A stretch of 64,000 nucleotides of DNA. Origin: Hirschia maritima DSM 19733 (GTDB lineage Bacteria > Pseudomonadota > Alphaproteobacteria > Caulobacterales > Hyphomonadaceae). The stretch spans positions 496,001-560,000 of the forward strand of contig NZ_KB899544.1 of assembly GCF_000378345.1 (NCBI RefSeq). The letters are read 5' to 3'. Of the stretch, positions 16,439-26,696 are shown in pieces. The first letter of the stretch is position 1. Each line of letters opens with the position of its first letter. The position numbers and the translations under genes are program-made. Under the pieces are notes generated by a model. It searched no databases, was not told where the DNA came from, and saw only the letters and a program-made list of their open reading frames with translations.

Positions 16439-17401
16439 ATGCGTATACCAGCATATTCACGTGGGCGTCGTCGTGGCGGCGGTTTGCTTGGGCTGATCGG
16501 TGGCCGTCTTCCTATTATCGGATTGGTGATTGTTGGGTTGGCATTTTATTGGTTTTCCAACCAAAAAACTGGAATTGCTGGTCGCAAGCAGATGGTGACT
16601 ATGTCTGTAGAGCAGGAAGTTGCTCTTGGTGATCAATCCTACATGCAGATCATGCAATCTGAACCCGTTTTGTGTAGCGATCGCTCACGCTCTTGTGGGA
16701 TGAACGAGCGTGAAATCGTAGACATCATCCAGAAGATCGGTCGTGATATCGCTCAAGCCGCTATTGAATGGGAGCGTGAGGGCGCACCCGTTATAGGGCT
16801 TGGGAAAACGCAGGGGAACGTGCCGTCATGGGGAACACTAGCTGACAAATTCCAATGGGAATTTAAGGTCATTCATTCCAATGTGCCAAACGCATTCTGT
16901 CTTCCGGGAGGGAAAGTGGCTTTCTATACGGGAATACTGGAAACAGCGGCGAATGAAGATGGTATTGCCACAATAATGGGGCATGAAATTGGACACGCAT
17001 TAGCGCGCCACGGGGCAGAGCGTATGTCTCAAGCCAAGATGATGCAGTTTGGTCAGATGGCTGTTGGGGCAACTGTTGGAGACATGGGCGCTGGTGCGCA
17101 GCGCGCTGTCATGGGTGCTTTTGGCATGGGGGCAGATGTCGGTGTGATGAAGCCATTCTCCCGTGCGCATGAAAGCGAAGCAGATATGATAGGGTTAGAG
17201 CTTCTCACGCGCGCTTGTTATGATCCACGTGAAGCACCATTATTATGGGGCCGTATGGCGCAATTAGGTGGAGGCAAACGCCAACCTGAGGCGCTATCAA
17301 CTCACCCCGATCCAGAAAAACGCGCCCAAGCCTTCGTCGAAGTCATGCCGGAATACATCAAGCTTTACGAAGAAAAGTGTGGGGCACTTCCGGCGAGGTA
17401 G
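16439..17401 (+). CDS. M48 family metalloprotease, membrane-anchored
   Basis: A 320-residue protein with a basic N-terminus (RGRRRGGG) and one transmembrane segment (about residues 16-40, LIGGRLPIIGLVIVGLAFYWF), then a periplasmic peptidase domain. The zinc site H182-E-I-G-H186 and the downstream glutamate in HESEADMIGLELL (Glu245) give the M48 signature; NAFCLPGGKVAFYTGIL before it is also characteristic. It likely degrades or processes misfolded envelope proteins. It lacks the TPR repeats of BepA and is closer to LoiP/YcaL-like M48 peptidases. Confidence 0.9.
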   Translation: MRIPAYSRGRRRGGGLLGLIGGRLPIIGLVIVGLAFYWFSNQKTGIAGRKQMVTMSVEQEVALGDQSYMQIMQSEPVLCSDRSRSCGMNEREIVDIIQKIGRDIAQAAIEWEREGAPVIGLGKTQGNVPSWGTLADKFQWEFKVIHSNVPNAFCLPGGKVAFYTGILETAANEDGIATIMGHEIGHALARHGAERMSQAKMMQFGQMAVGATVGDMGAGAQRAVMGAFGMGADVGVMKPFSRAHESEADMIGLELLTRACYDPREAPLLWGRMAQLGGGKRQPEALSTHPDPEKRAQAFVEVMPEYIKLYEEKCGALPAR

Positions 17402-17439
17402 CGAGCAAGGGTTTGGCCCTAATGAGGCATTGGCAATTT

Positions 17440-17997
17440 TTACTTTACTTGTGAATTTGATTTGGTGTGTTCTTCTGTATTGATTGACCATCGTTCGGCT
17501 AGCCATTCTGCATTTGCGTAGGTAGTTTTGTCTTCGATCTTTCTAATCTCTTCGACTAAGGAAGAAATGGATTGCCAATCTCGAACCAGAATAGGGCCAA
17601 AATATTCTTTAAACGTTGCTTCTGAATAAGCCCCAGTAGATATCCCTATGGCCATCACTTCATAGCTATTCAGAACCGAGTGAAAAGCATTTAGCTGCTC
17701 ATCGAATTGTGTATCTTGTCCCCGCTGCAACCTTTTTTGAATAAACAGTTTTCCATCCATTCTGCCATCATTTAGGCTCTCTTTTAACGAGAAGAACCGC
17801 GCGCGCCTTTCTTGCCAATGTTCAGATTGAACTTCAGAGAATAGGCTATTTAGAGCATCTCTCTCTGCAGCTTCATCTCTAGCTTTTCGTAACGAAATGA
17901 TCGCAATGTATGCCGCAACAGTTGCACCAGCTGCTGCTATATATGTTGGAAACACAGATACAAATTCTGGCCAGCTAAATTCCCCCCAAAAGCTCAA
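17440..17997 (-). CDS. DUF4760-like single-pass membrane protein
   Basis: A 185-residue protein with one N-terminal transmembrane segment (about residues 12-32, FVSVFPTYIAAAGATVAAYIA) and a charged cytoplasmic domain (SLRKARDEAAERDALNSLFSEV, FHSVLNSYEVMAIGISTGAYSEATFKEYFG, then VRDWQSISSLVEEIR). The NSYE-hydrophobic-GI segment and overall layout resemble DUF4760, whose function is unknown. The start is TTG at 17997, supported by a strong AGGAGG five to six bases upstream on the minus strand. It stands alone between M48 and a PiT-like transporter. Confidence 0.7.
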   Translation of the reverse strand: MSFWGEFSWPEFVSVFPTYIAAAGATVAAYIAIISLRKARDEAAERDALNSLFSEVQSEHWQERRARFFSLKESLNDGRMDGKLFIQKRLQRGQDTQFDEQLNAFHSVLNSYEVMAIGISTGAYSEATFKEYFGPILVRDWQSISSLVEEIRKIEDKTTYANAEWLAERWSINTEEHTKSNSQVK

Positions 17998-18181
17998 AAG
18001 GACCTCCTTTTACATACTTATAAACAGACATAACCGAATAAATTCCAAAGATTATTTGTAGAACTGAGGTGCAAAGTCAATTAAGCGCACTGTCCGCAAA
18101 TGGCGAATTTTGCCATGTTCAGCAAATTGCGGAGAAACCGTTCACACCAATACGTTCTAGGTGAAAGTGTAACATATCCCC

Positions 18182-18203
18182 ATCTCACATACCGAAGTGA
18201 GAT
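18182..18203. terminator. Inverted repeat downstream of the PiT-like gene, possible weak terminator
   Basis: ATCTCAC-(ATACCGAA)-GTGAGAT forms a 7-bp hairpin 31 bases past the end of the minus-strand transporter gene. There is no good T tract on the minus side, so it may be a weak terminator or a 3' stabilising hairpin. Confidence 0.35.
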
Positions 18204-18234
18204 AGGAGTATTTTTAATTTGAACTACATCGAGT

Positions 18235-19323
18235 TTAATTAGCCGCTTCTGTTACCGTGTCTACAGCCGTTTTATCTGCTGACGGCGTAAACTTTTCGGC
18301 CAGATATGGCATTGAGAGGGCGAGGGCAACTGAGATCACGATACCCATAGTCGCTTTGGCTAAGTCCATACCTACAATCTTTGCCGTAGCACCCGTGGAG
18401 CGGACTTTATCAATCGTTGCGATTGAAAATTCACGACCCGCAATCAACCCAAGGAAGACCCATGTGGTTGACATTGGCACTTTGTCGATCCCAAGGAATT
18501 CAAGCTGTCCTGAGAACACAAACAATAGCGTCGCGTAGATGAAGTCGATAACCGTTGCGGAACGGATGTCCGTCACGCTTGTTTTTGTAAGAAGGATCTT
18601 CTGCACCGGACCACCGCGGTTCATGAAGGTGATCAAAAGGAATAGAGAGATAAGCGCTAATCCAGCTGTCGCGCCGAGCATGGTCAGGTTTTCTTCACGG
18701 CCAATCATTTCGCCCGCGGCATTCATCTCGGGAATGTTTCTTGGCAGATACACAAAGATGTTCGCGAAATCCTGCACAAGCCACATCCACCATAGATAAC
18801 CAGTTGTCATCCATTGTAGAATTACCCAGCCTATATTGTGTTGTGTTTCTGCCGTTTTTAGGAACCAGCGTTCAAGTGTCGGTGCGAGTGCTGCGTAAAT
18901 TAGCCCACCTGTGGCGAATGCAACCGCGTATCCCATAAGGGACTTTGTCAGCATGGATTGCATACCTGCCATGGTCGCAAATGTGGCCAACACCATGAAG
19001 GTTGTTGAGACGGGGATACCGATGCGCGTAAGGATTAGGAGAACAAGGGGCGGTAGAGTGTGATACCATTGGACCTCGAACACCGGGAACTTATTAGTGT
19101 TGTCCAGCCTGCCATATGAAACATCACCTCCATTGACGACCCAGCCATAATAAAAGCTGGCTATCAAAATGGCGACGGCAAATAGATAAAGTATCCACCA
19201 AGGCATGCGTCGGTTGGAATTAATGAATGTACCCAGTGTTTGGAGAGCATCGTTTCCGACAACAGCGTAGGCGGCAAATGCAAATCCCACGATTGCCCAA
19301 ATATTAACACCCAATAATTCCAT
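18235..19323 (-). CDS. PiT-like inorganic phosphate transporter family membrane protein
   Basis: A 362-residue polytopic membrane protein with about eight to nine hydrophobic segments. Two short motifs recall the duplicated PiT/PHO4 signature: GNDALQTLGTFI near the N-terminus (compare ANDxxNxxG) and IGIPVSTTFMVLATFATMAG (compare PVSTTH). A second VPMSTTWVFLGLIAGREF in the C-terminal half fits the internal repeat. It is probably a sodium- or proton-coupled anion transporter of this superfamily; the substrate is uncertain because the signatures are diverged. It lies downstream of carA on the same strand, separated by carA's terminator. Confidence 0.68.
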   Translation of the reverse strand: MELLGVNIWAIVGFAFAAYAVVGNDALQTLGTFINSNRRMPWWILYLFAVAILIASFYYGWVVNGGDVSYGRLDNTNKFPVFEVQWYHTLPPLVLLILTRIGIPVSTTFMVLATFATMAGMQSMLTKSLMGYAVAFATGGLIYAALAPTLERWFLKTAETQHNIGWVILQWMTTGYLWWMWLVQDFANIFVYLPRNIPEMNAAGEMIGREENLTMLGATAGLALISLFLLITFMNRGGPVQKILLTKTSVTDIRSATVIDFIYATLLFVFSGQLEFLGIDKVPMSTTWVFLGLIAGREFSIATIDKVRSTGATAKIVGMDLAKATMGIVISVALALSMPYLAEKFTPSADKTAVDTVTEAAN

Positions 19324-19353
19324 GACATTAGCCCATAATATTTATACGCAACG

Positions 19354-19383
19354 AAAAACAGAGGCGATGAAACCTCTGTTTTG
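19354..19383 (-). terminator. Rho-independent terminator after carA
   Basis: On the minus strand AAACAGAGG-(TTTCATCG)-CCTCTGTTT followed by further T residues forms a 9-bp stem with T tract. It lies about 90 bases beyond the carA stop and 30 bases before the PiT-like start. It is also nearly symmetric on the plus strand. Confidence 0.7.
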
Positions 19384-19472
19384 TTTACGCAATGACATTG
19401 AATTCAAACCATCGCAAGGCCTTTTGACGGATGCCATAAAACCTTCACATCAAAATATAATCAGCACACGGA

Positions 19473-20693
19473 TTAATTCATTAGTTCGGCAAAACGCTCA
19501 AACAGATAGAATGAATCTTGTGGGCCTGGGCTGGCTTCCGGGTGGTGCTGCACTGAAATGATAGGCTTGCCGACAACGCGTAACCCTGAATTTGTGCCAT
19601 CGAACAATGAAATATGAGATTGCTCGACACCTTCAGGCAGTGAATCTGGATCCACTGTGAAACCGTGATTCATTGATACGATCTCAACTTTTCCTGTTTC
19701 AAGGTCTTTTACAGGGTGGTTCGCACCGTGGTGACCTTGGGCCATTTTCTTGGTTTTTGCGCCAAGGCTCAGGGCCAGCATTTGGTGGCCTAGACAAATT
19801 CCAAGGATTGGTTTGCCAGATTCAATCAGAGCTTTGATGGTTGGAGCTGCGTATTCGCCAGTCGCTGCTGGATCACCTGGTCCGTTTGATAAAACGATAC
19901 CGTCAGGATTTAGAGCAAGGATGTCGTCAGCTGAAGTTGTAGCAGGAACAACTGTGGCGCGTGCACCAACATCAGCTAGATTACGCAGAATGTTTTTCTT
20001 CACGCCGAAATCTACAACAACAACATGATATTTGGCATTTTCATTGTTTGAATAGCCATCTGCGATGTCCCACAGAGCCTCTTTGGATTCAAAGCGTTCT
20101 TCAGAAGTTACAGTCTTCGCAAGGTCTGATCCTTCAACGCCGCTCCATGCTCGTGCTGTTTCCAAAAGGGCGTCTTTGTCGATTTGACCGTCAGCTGCGT
20201 GGGCGATTGCGACTTTCTGCATTCCACCTTCGCGAATACGTTTAGTCAGAGCGCGTGTGTCCACGCCGGAAATTCCGACAATGCCTTTCTTGCGAAGCCA
20301 TGCACCAAGATGATCTTTGGAGCGCCAGTTTGCAGGAGGTGTAGGGTGAGCACGAAATACAGCACCGCGGGCTGCCGATGTTGCATTATCGCTGCTCTCT
20401 TCATTATCATCTTCGTTTGCACCAACATTTCCAACATGGGGAAATGTGAACATGACTATCTGATCGCAATAGGAGGGGTCAGTTAGAATTTCTTGATATC
20501 CGGTGATTGCAGTGTTGAAGCATAGTTCACCCACAGCAATCCCTGTCGCGCCTGAGCCGCGTCCATAAACGATGGTTCCGTCGGCCAATGCTATTGCACC
20601 AGTCGCTTTTTCGGGACTTTTTGAGCCATTTTTAGAAAGCTCATCAGAATTAAACTTTGTATTAGGGTCTTGATTGGCAACCTGATTGGGCAT
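19473..20693 (-). CDS. carA: Carbamoyl-phosphate synthase small subunit
   Basis: A 406-residue glutaminase subunit. The N-terminal CarA domain ([41 protein letters not shown]) is followed by a class I glutamine amidotransferase domain with the nucleophile in GICLGHQM (Cys300) and the His/Glu pair in [11 protein letters not shown]. It supplies ammonia to CarB. A 30-residue N-terminal extension before the domain is polar and probably disordered. It is on the same strand as carB but separated by about 5.5 kb, and divergent from yqeY. Confidence 0.97.
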   Translation of the reverse strand: MPNQVANQDPNTKFNSDELSKNGSKSPEKATGAIALADGTIVYGRGSGATGIAVGELCFNTAITGYQEILTDPSYCDQIVMFTFPHVGNVGANEDDNEESSDNATSAARGAVFRAHPTPPANWRSKDHLGAWLRKKGIVGISGVDTRALTKRIREGGMQKVAIAHAADGQIDKDALLETARAWSGVEGSDLAKTVTSEERFESKEALWDIADGYSNNENAKYHVVVVDFGVKKNILRNLADVGARATVVPATTSADDILALNPDGIVLSNGPGDPAATGEYAAPTIKALIESGKPILGICLGHQMLALSLGAKTKKMAQGHHGANHPVKDLETGKVEIVSMNHGFTVDPDSLPEGVEQSHISLFDGTNSGLRVVGKPIISVQHHPEASPGPQDSFYLFERFAELMN

Positions 20694-20902
20694 AAGAGCG
20701 CGCCTTCTTGTTTTATTACAGCGTGTTCATAACCATTGACTCACGACGCTTTTCGCACGTGAATAGAGAGTTGAAGGATTATCAGTCAAGATGACTCTAC
20801 TTAAAACCTTCATATTTGGTGATGAAAACGGACTAATTCCTAAGTGGGACTAACGATTAGATGTCACTTGCTATACTATCAGACGTCGATGAAGGTGTTC
20901 GT

Positions 20903-21361
20903 ATGAGCCTTCGCGAAACGTTAAAGAGTGAATTGCACAAAGCCGAAACTGAAGGCGTTGAGCTGAGAGCTGCAACTTTGCGGCTAGCATTATGTGCTAT
21001 TCGCGATCGCGATATCAAAGCGAAAAAGAAGGATGAGTGTAACAGCTGTGAAGAAACAGAAATTGCATCCATTCTCCGTCATATGATCGCGCAACGTGAA
21101 GCCGCAGCCACCGAATATGATGAAGCAGGTAAAATAGAACTTGCAGAACAAGAACGCGAAGAAGCTGAGACATTGAATGAGTTTCTTCCAAAATGTCTCA
21201 ATAAAAATGAGATTGAATTGGCAGCTCAACAGGTTGTGCACGAGTTAGAGGCTGAATGCCTTAAAGATATGGGTAAATGTGTTTCTGAATTAAAAGCGCG
21301 TTTTCCAGACCGTATTGAATCCGCAGCAGCTAAATCTGCAGTGAAGAAATTGTTGCTTTAA
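20903..21361 (+). CDS. GatB/YqeY domain protein
   Basis: A 152-residue YqeY-type protein: MSLRETLKSELHKAETEG, AIRDRDIKAKKK, MIAQREAAATEYDEAGKIELAEQEREEAETLNEFLPK and a C-terminal helical tail domain. The YqeY domain is the tRNA-interacting tail of the GatB amidotransferase subunit occurring alone; its function is unclear. The start at 20903 is selected because GAAGGTG lies five bases upstream; the longer frame from 20861 is unlikely. It precedes dnaG by about 80 bases, the common alphaproteobacterial yqeY-dnaG-rpoD order. Confidence 0.9.
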   Translation: MSLRETLKSELHKAETEGVELRAATLRLALCAIRDRDIKAKKKDECNSCEETEIASILRHMIAQREAAATEYDEAGKIELAEQEREEAETLNEFLPKCLNKNEIELAAQQVVHELEAECLKDMGKCVSELKARFPDRIESAAAKSAVKKLLL

Positions 21362-21441
21362 TCTAACTCTAATTTTTTTGGTTAATTTTTGACGCTAACC
21401 TAGTGCTTATATTGCATTAGGATGTTATCCATTGGGGTGTG

Positions 21442-23379
21442 ATGCGGTTTTCTGAAGCTTTTATTGATGAATTAAAAGATCGACTACCAATATCTGGGTA
21501 TGTCGGACGCAAAGTTAAGCTTGTGCGTTCGGGAAAGAATTTCAAAGGTCTTTCTCCGTTTAAAGATGAAAAAACGCCTTCGTTTTATGTCGATGATGAT
21601 AAGCGATCTTATCGATGTTTCTCGACCCAAAATTCAGGCGATATAATTTCCTTCGTTCAGGAAACTGAAGGGTTGAGTTTTCAGGAAGCGGTTGAAAAAC
21701 TCGTAGGTTTGGCTGGCATGGACATGCCGACTGAAAACAAAGCCGAAAAAAAACAAGCCACCAAACGCAAATCCTTGTTTGAACTCATGGAGGCAGCTGT
21801 TTCATTTTATGAGGAACAATTACGAGAACCGGTTGGTGATGAAGCGCGAAATTATTTAATTCAAAAGCGTGGTTTAAAGGAGAAAGCTTGGAAACGGCAC
21901 CGCATCGGTTATGCCCCGGAAGGGTGGCAGACATTGCACGATCATTTGATCAAACTTGGTGCAACAGCCAAAGAACTTCTTGAAATTGGACTGGTGCGTC
22001 CATCGAAAAATGAATCGAAGCCGCCTTATGATGCTTTTCGTCACCGGATTATATTTCCGATTTTAGACCCGACTGGGCGTCCAATAGCTTTAGGAGGTCG
22101 CGCGTTAGATCCTGCTCATGTGCTTAAAGAAAAGGGAATTCCAAAATATGTGAATTCCTCCGAGACACCATTATTCCATAAATCTTCGGTGATTTACAAT
22201 TACGGACGTGCACGGGATGCAATTTACAAATTGTCACGCACGACGAGCGATGGTGACCCATTTGCACGCGGATTGGTCGTAACAGAAGGGTATATGGATG
22301 TTATAGCCATGGCGGAGCACGGCTTTTCGACAGCTGTTGCGCCAATGGGGACTGCATTAACGGAAGAACAACTGAAAATGCTCTGGCGAGTAGGTCCCGA
22401 GCCAATCATGTGTTTTGATGGTGATGAAGCAGGTCAAAAAGCGGCATTACGTGCTGTGGATTTAGCATTGCCAATGTTGGAACCCGGAAAATCGGTTTAT
22501 GTGACGATTTTGCCAGAAGGGCTCGATCCTGACGACCTTCTTAAAACAGATAATGGTGAACAAGGATTACGCGATCTACTTCGCAATGCGCGTCCATTGG
22601 TGGATCTTTTGTGGGAACGAGAACTCAATAAAGAGGCATTAGACACGCCAGAACGTCGTGCCGGTTTTGAAGCTAGACTTGATGAAGCAGTAGCATCAAT
22701 TGCGAATGAGCAAGTCCGCGGCGCATATGTTCGCGAGCTAAAAGATCGTCGATATCAATATTTCCGCGAACAGAGACAAGCAAAACAACCTCCGCGTCGT
22801 CAAAACAACTGGGATCGCAACCCCAATTCAAAATTCAAGGGGAGAGGTTTTCCTCAGGGGCCGGTTATCAAATTGGCGGATACTAAGGGCTTAACGGGCC
22901 GAGCGGGGCTTGGAATGATCGTTCGCGCTATTGATAGCTATACGCTGATGGAAGAGGCAAAAGAGATGCTCGCAATGGCTGATTTTCGTGATGAAGACGT
23001 TTTAGCACTAAGAAATGCTGCTTTAGACGTACAAGAATTCGGAGAAAAGGTTGACCGCGACGCAATTGCAGCCCATTTACGGAGTCTTGGCCGCACAAGT
23101 TCTGCGAAACTGCTCGAAGAGTATCCTAATCAGGAGCCCATAGACCCATCCTCAGCGATAGGGCGTGAATGGCTCGCTGCACTGGAGCGTTTCCCAACTG
23201 TTGCGGCTCTGAAAGACGAGGCGGAGAGCGAGAAGAATGCGTTCGCCTCAGCTAACGGAGTCGAGGAACATAAAGCGGAATGGGCGCGTCGAAAGAGACT
23301 AGTGGCGGAAAGACAGGCATTGAAAGCGAAGTCACAAGAACCGATCGACGATATTACCACGAGCAGCTCACAGGATTGA
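21442..23379 (+). CDS. dnaG: DNA primase DnaG
   Basis: A 645-residue primase. The N-terminal zinc-binding domain fold is present but its ligands are mostly gone: Ser38, Lys41 and Thr62 stand where Cys, His and Cys are expected, with only Cys59 kept. The RNA polymerase core follows ([23 protein letters not shown], the Toprim region [16 protein letters not shown] and [15 protein letters not shown]), then a C-terminal helicase-interaction region. It synthesises primers for replication. ATG 21442 is preferred over GTG 21439 since family members begin MRF. It is transcribed with yqeY upstream and rpoD downstream (49 bases). Confidence 0.96.
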   Translation: MRFSEAFIDELKDRLPISGYVGRKVKLVRSGKNFKGLSPFKDEKTPSFYVDDDKRSYRCFSTQNSGDIISFVQETEGLSFQEAVEKLVGLAGMDMPTENKAEKKQATKRKSLFELMEAAVSFYEEQLREPVGDEARNYLIQKRGLKEKAWKRHRIGYAPEGWQTLHDHLIKLGATAKELLEIGLVRPSKNESKPPYDAFRHRIIFPILDPTGRPIALGGRALDPAHVLKEKGIPKYVNSSETPLFHKSSVIYNYGRARDAIYKLSRTTSDGDPFARGLVVTEGYMDVIAMAEHGFSTAVAPMGTALTEEQLKMLWRVGPEPIMCFDGDEAGQKAALRAVDLALPMLEPGKSVYVTILPEGLDPDDLLKTDNGEQGLRDLLRNARPLVDLLWERELNKEALDTPERRAGFEARLDEAVASIANEQVRGAYVRELKDRRYQYFREQRQAKQPPRRQNNWDRNPNSKFKGRGFPQGPVIKLADTKGLTGRAGLGMIVRAIDSYTLMEEAKEMLAMADFRDEDVLALRNAALDVQEFGEKVDRDAIAAHLRSLGRTSSAKLLEEYPNQEPIDPSSAIGREWLAALERFPTVAALKDEAESEKNAFASANGVEEHKAEWARRKRLVAERQALKAKSQEPIDDITTSSSQD

Positions 23380-23428
23380 TTTGCCAAATTCGGCTTGGGC
23401 GAGCCGGATTGAAAGGCGGGAGATTTGT

Positions 23429-25462
23429 ATGACCAAAACAAAAGCCGATAATGAAGAAGTAACTGAAGGCCAAGATGGCCCAGTGCTTGATTTATCAAAT
23501 GCAAGTGTAAAGAAGTTTATCGCTGCTGCAAAAGCGCGTGGCTTCATTACGCATGATGAATTGAATAAGGTTCTTCCATCGGATGAAGTAAACCCTGATC
23601 AAATTGAAGACATTATGTCTGCTTTGAATGAGATGGGGATCAACGTTGTTGATTCAGAAGAAGAAGCTGAAAGTGAAGAAGCGGCACCTGAAACTGGCAG
23701 TGCAGTAGCAAAAGCCAAATCTACGGCTGCGACGACAAGCGGTCGTTCAGATCGTTATGACCGTACTGACGACCCTGTGCGCATGTATCTGCGTGAGATG
23801 GGAACAGTGGAATTGCTCTCGCGTGAGGGTGAGATTGCGATTGCCAAGCGTATCGAGGCTGGCCGTGATGCAATGATCCGTGGGCTTTGTGAAAGCCCGT
23901 TGACATTTGAAGCGATCATGGTGTGGCGTCAAGAGCTTGAAGATGAACGCGTATTGCTACGCGACATTATTGATCTTGAAGCGACTTATGCTGCGGCGAA
24001 CGGTGGTGTGCCAGATAATTCTGCGGCAGCTGTTGCCTTAGAAAAAGGTGAGCCGATTGAGAAAACGCCTGAGCAGATCGCTGCTGAGGAAAAAGCCAAG
24101 CAAGACGAAATTGCTAAGCAAAAGCGTATCACGGAAGGTCTTCCTGAGGGGACAGACCCTGCGGCAGATGACGATGATGATTTCGACGATGGCGGCGCAA
24201 TGTCGATGTCTGCTATGGAAGCAGAACTTCGTGAAGGCGTTACAGAAATTCTTGATAGTGTGGCGTCTGAGTTCCAAGCTTACCGTCGCTTGCAGGAAAA
24301 ACTCGTTACACGTCATTTGGAAGGTAAAGAGCTTTCTCCAAAAGATTCTGAAGAATATTTGCGCCTTCAAAACGATATTATCGACGATTTGAAGAAACTT
24401 CACCTGAACAATGCGCGTATTGAAACACTCGTTGAGCAGCTTTACGCTATTAACAAACGTCTTATGGGGCTTGAAGGTGGATTAATGCGTTTGGCGGATG
24501 CGCATGGCGTGCCGCGTAAATCATTCTTGGATAATTATTTCGGAACAGAGCTTGAGCCTGATTGGGCTGAGCGAGTTGAGCAGATTTCTGCCAAGTGGAA
24601 AAAGTTTGTGGCAGCTGAAAGCAATAAGATTGCTGAAATGCGTGCTGATATCTCAAACCTTTCTCAAGAAATGGGCGTACCGATTGAAGACTTCCGCCGC
24701 ATTGTGGCGACAGTTCAAAAAGGTGAACGTGAAGCACGTGTTGCTAAGAAGGAGATGGTGGAAGCCAACCTTCGCCTCGTGATCTCCATCGCTAAGAAGT
24801 ACACAAACCGTGGTTTGCAATTCTTGGATTTGATCCAAGAGGGTAATATCGGTTTGATGAAAGCGGTTGATAAATTTGAATATCGCCGTGGTTATAAATT
24901 CTCGACATACGCTACGTGGTGGATTCGTCAGGCGATCACGCGCTCTATCGCGGACCAGGCCCGTACAATCCGTATCCCTGTGCACATGATCGAGACGATC
25001 AACAAAATCGTCCGCACACAGCGTCAAATGCTTCACGAAATTGGTCGCGAGCCAACGCCGGAAGAATTGGCTGAGAAGCTTGGCTTGCCGCTTGAGAAAA
25101 TCCGTAAGGTTCTCAAAATCGCGAAAGAGCCAATCTCATTGGAAACACCGATCGGGGATGATGAAGATTCAAACCTTGGTGACTTCATCGAAGACAAAAT
25201 GGCGCTTCTGCCAGTGGATGCTGCGATCCAGTCAAACTTGCGTGAAACAACAACACGCGTGCTAGCCTCACTAACGCCGCGTGAAGAGCGTGTGCTGCGT
25301 ATGCGTTTTGGTATCGGGATGAACACGGACCACACACTTGAAGAAGTCGGTCAGCAATTCTCGGTGACACGTGAACGTATCCGTCAGATCGAAGCCAAAG
25401 CGCTCCGCAAACTGAAACATCCAAGCCGCTCTCGTAAGTTGAGAAGTTTCTTGGATACCTAA
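23429..25462 (+). CDS. rpoD: RNA polymerase primary sigma factor RpoD (sigma-70)
   Basis: A 677-residue housekeeping sigma factor. Region 1.1 is at the N-terminus ([23 protein letters not shown]), region 1.2 is [29 protein letters not shown], a long acidic non-conserved insert follows (about residues 205-270), and regions 2-4 are canonical ([72 protein letters not shown]). The start at 23429 is set by GGCGGGAG six bases upstream. It directs transcription of most genes. A strong terminator follows at 25489. Confidence 0.98.
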   Translation: MTKTKADNEEVTEGQDGPVLDLSNASVKKFIAAAKARGFITHDELNKVLPSDEVNPDQIEDIMSALNEMGINVVDSEEEAESEEAAPETGSAVAKAKSTAATTSGRSDRYDRTDDPVRMYLREMGTVELLSREGEIAIAKRIEAGRDAMIRGLCESPLTFEAIMVWRQELEDERVLLRDIIDLEATYAAANGGVPDNSAAAVALEKGEPIEKTPEQIAAEEKAKQDEIAKQKRITEGLPEGTDPAADDDDDFDDGGAMSMSAMEAELREGVTEILDSVASEFQAYRRLQEKLVTRHLEGKELSPKDSEEYLRLQNDIIDDLKKLHLNNARIETLVEQLYAINKRLMGLEGGLMRLADAHGVPRKSFLDNYFGTELEPDWAERVEQISAKWKKFVAAESNKIAEMRADISNLSQEMGVPIEDFRRIVATVQKGEREARVAKKEMVEANLRLVISIAKKYTNRGLQFLDLIQEGNIGLMKAVDKFEYRRGYKFSTYATWWIRQAITRSIADQARTIRIPVHMIETINKIVRTQRQMLHEIGREPTPEELAEKLGLPLEKIRKVLKIAKEPISLETPIGDDEDSNLGDFIEDKMALLPVDAAIQSNLRETTTRVLASLTPREERVLRMRFGIGMNTDHTLEEVGQQFSVTRERIRQIEAKALRKLKHPSRSRKLRSFLDT

Positions 25463-25488
25463 GTCCAGTTTGAAATTGAAATAGGAAG

Positions 25489-25517
25489 AGCCCAGCAGAG
25501 ATGCTGGGCTTTTTTTG
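25489..25517 (+). terminator. Rho-independent terminator after rpoD
   Basis: AGCCCAGC-(AGAGAT)-GCTGGGCT is a perfect 8-bp stem followed by a run of T residues, 26 bases after the rpoD stop. Confidence 0.92.
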
Positions 25518-25626
25518 TTGATGTGTGATTTGGCTGAAACTGGTTTTGGTTATCCGTCTAACATCCCAGAAGGTACCGATAAGTCTCGCCTTTTTGCTGC
25601 CAGACATCAGCTTTCAAGTCTGTCTT

Positions 25627-26055
25627 TTAATGGTTTGCGATCTGTATTCTGTTCCATAAATTTATCATTGCGATTGTGATGGTTTGAGCTGCAATCTCTT
25701 TTTCCGAATAGTGTTTACGGAGCTCAGACACTAAGGGGGCTCTGTCCTGACTATATGATAAATTGGTTAGAGCTTCTGTCCACGCCAAAACAGCTTTTTC
25801 CGCCGGAGTGAAGTCATCCACACTGTGCCAAGCGGCTAGGTGGTCTAGGCGCGCATTTGTTTCTCCATCTTTGCGAGCTTCGCTTGTGTGCATTTTTACG
25901 CAATAGCCGCATCCGTTTATTTGCGAAGCGCGAAGCCAGATGAGGTGTTGGAATTTCGTGTCTATGCCTGTTTCGTTGATGATGGGGTGCGTGTTTGCCA
26001 GGTGCTGAAGTAGATCGGGTAATTGGATATCAAAACGGATTGGATCGTGCGACAT
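25627..26055 (-). CDS. Carboxymuconolactone decarboxylase family (AhpD-like) protein
   Basis: A 142-residue protein with the AhpD-type motif C49-G-Y-C52-V-K-M-H56 preceded by WLRASQINGC, and the helical context WLR-S...EARKDGE-NARLDHLAAW typical of the alkylhydroperoxidase-like CMD family. The CxxCxxxH motif supports thiol-dependent peroxidase or disulfide chemistry over the true decarboxylase reaction. It stands alone, converging with rpoD and divergent from the blaI-like gene. Confidence 0.9.
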   Translation of the reverse strand: MSHDPIRFDIQLPDLLQHLANTHPIINETGIDTKFQHLIWLRASQINGCGYCVKMHTSEARKDGETNARLDHLAAWHSVDDFTPAEKAVLAWTEALTNLSYSQDRAPLVSELRKHYSEKEIAAQTITIAMINLWNRIQIANH

Positions 26056-26230
26056 GATTTAAAACCTTTTCATTTTGTCTGTTCATCTACAAGACGAATG
26101 AGGTTTGCGTTTTGTGACAATTTACCGAGAAAAATATTGTTTTCTGTGGATTCTAAAATTTATGCGTGAAATATAAAAATGTTTAAATTCAATAATTTGA
26201 TGTGTATATCGCCTCTTCAAACTAATTACA

Positions 26231-26279
26231 TAGTTGACAAATTTTCTTGATTGATCGTTATATGCAAATATATCAACTA
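26231..26279 (+). promoter_or_regulatory. Promoter and paired operator half-sites of the blaI-like operon
   Basis: A consensus -35 (TTGACA, 26234-26239) is followed about 18 bases later by a -10-like TTATAT. Identical inverted heptamers TAGTTGA (26231-26237) and TCAACTA (26273-26279) bracket the promoter 42 bases apart, about four helical turns. BlaI-type repressors bind dyads at their own promoter, so these are candidates, although the sequence differs from the TACA/TGTA operators known in staphylococci. Confidence 0.5.
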
Positions 26280-26291
26280 AGGAATTCGTAG

Positions 26292-26696
26292 ATGGCTAGA
26301 CCTCAATCTCCACAGCTAACTGAAGCTGAACAAAGGATAATAGAAGTTCTTTGGCAGCAAGGTGAAGCTAGCGTGAAGTCTATAACTTCAGCTTTGGAAC
26401 AAGAACACTCATTGGCTTACACCACTGTGCTGACAACGGTCGGTATAATGGCAGACAAAGGCTATGTCTCTTTTAGAAAAGAAGGGCGCGCCCACATTTA
26501 CAAGGCAGAGCTCACCAAGGAACGTGCTCAGAAGAAGGCATTGGGTTCAATTTTATCATCGCTTTTTGGTGGGTCAGCAAAAACACTGGCGCAGCACTTG
26601 GTGGAAGATGAAAAACTCTCTCTCGAAGACATAGAAGCTTTGAGAAGCGAATTGCTAACTGCATCAGAAAAAATGGAGAAGAAAAATGACGAATAG
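26292..26696 (+). CDS. BlaI/MecI/CopY family transcriptional repressor
   Basis: A 134-residue repressor. The N-terminal winged helix (LTEAEQRIIEVLWQQGEASVKSI, AYTTVLTTVGIMADKGYVSFRKEGRAHIYKA) is followed by the dimerisation domain (GSAKTLAQHLVEDEKLSLEDIEALRSEL), both family hallmarks. It should repress its own operon and be inactivated through proteolysis triggered by the partner M56 protein, whose gene overlaps it by 11 bases. No beta-lactamase gene is adjacent, so the inducing signal and targets are unknown. Confidence 0.93.
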   Translation: MARPQSPQLTEAEQRIIEVLWQQGEASVKSITSALEQEHSLAYTTVLTTVGIMADKGYVSFRKEGRAHIYKAELTKERAQKKALGSILSSLFGGSAKTLAQHLVEDEKLSLEDIEALRSELLTASEKMEKKNDE

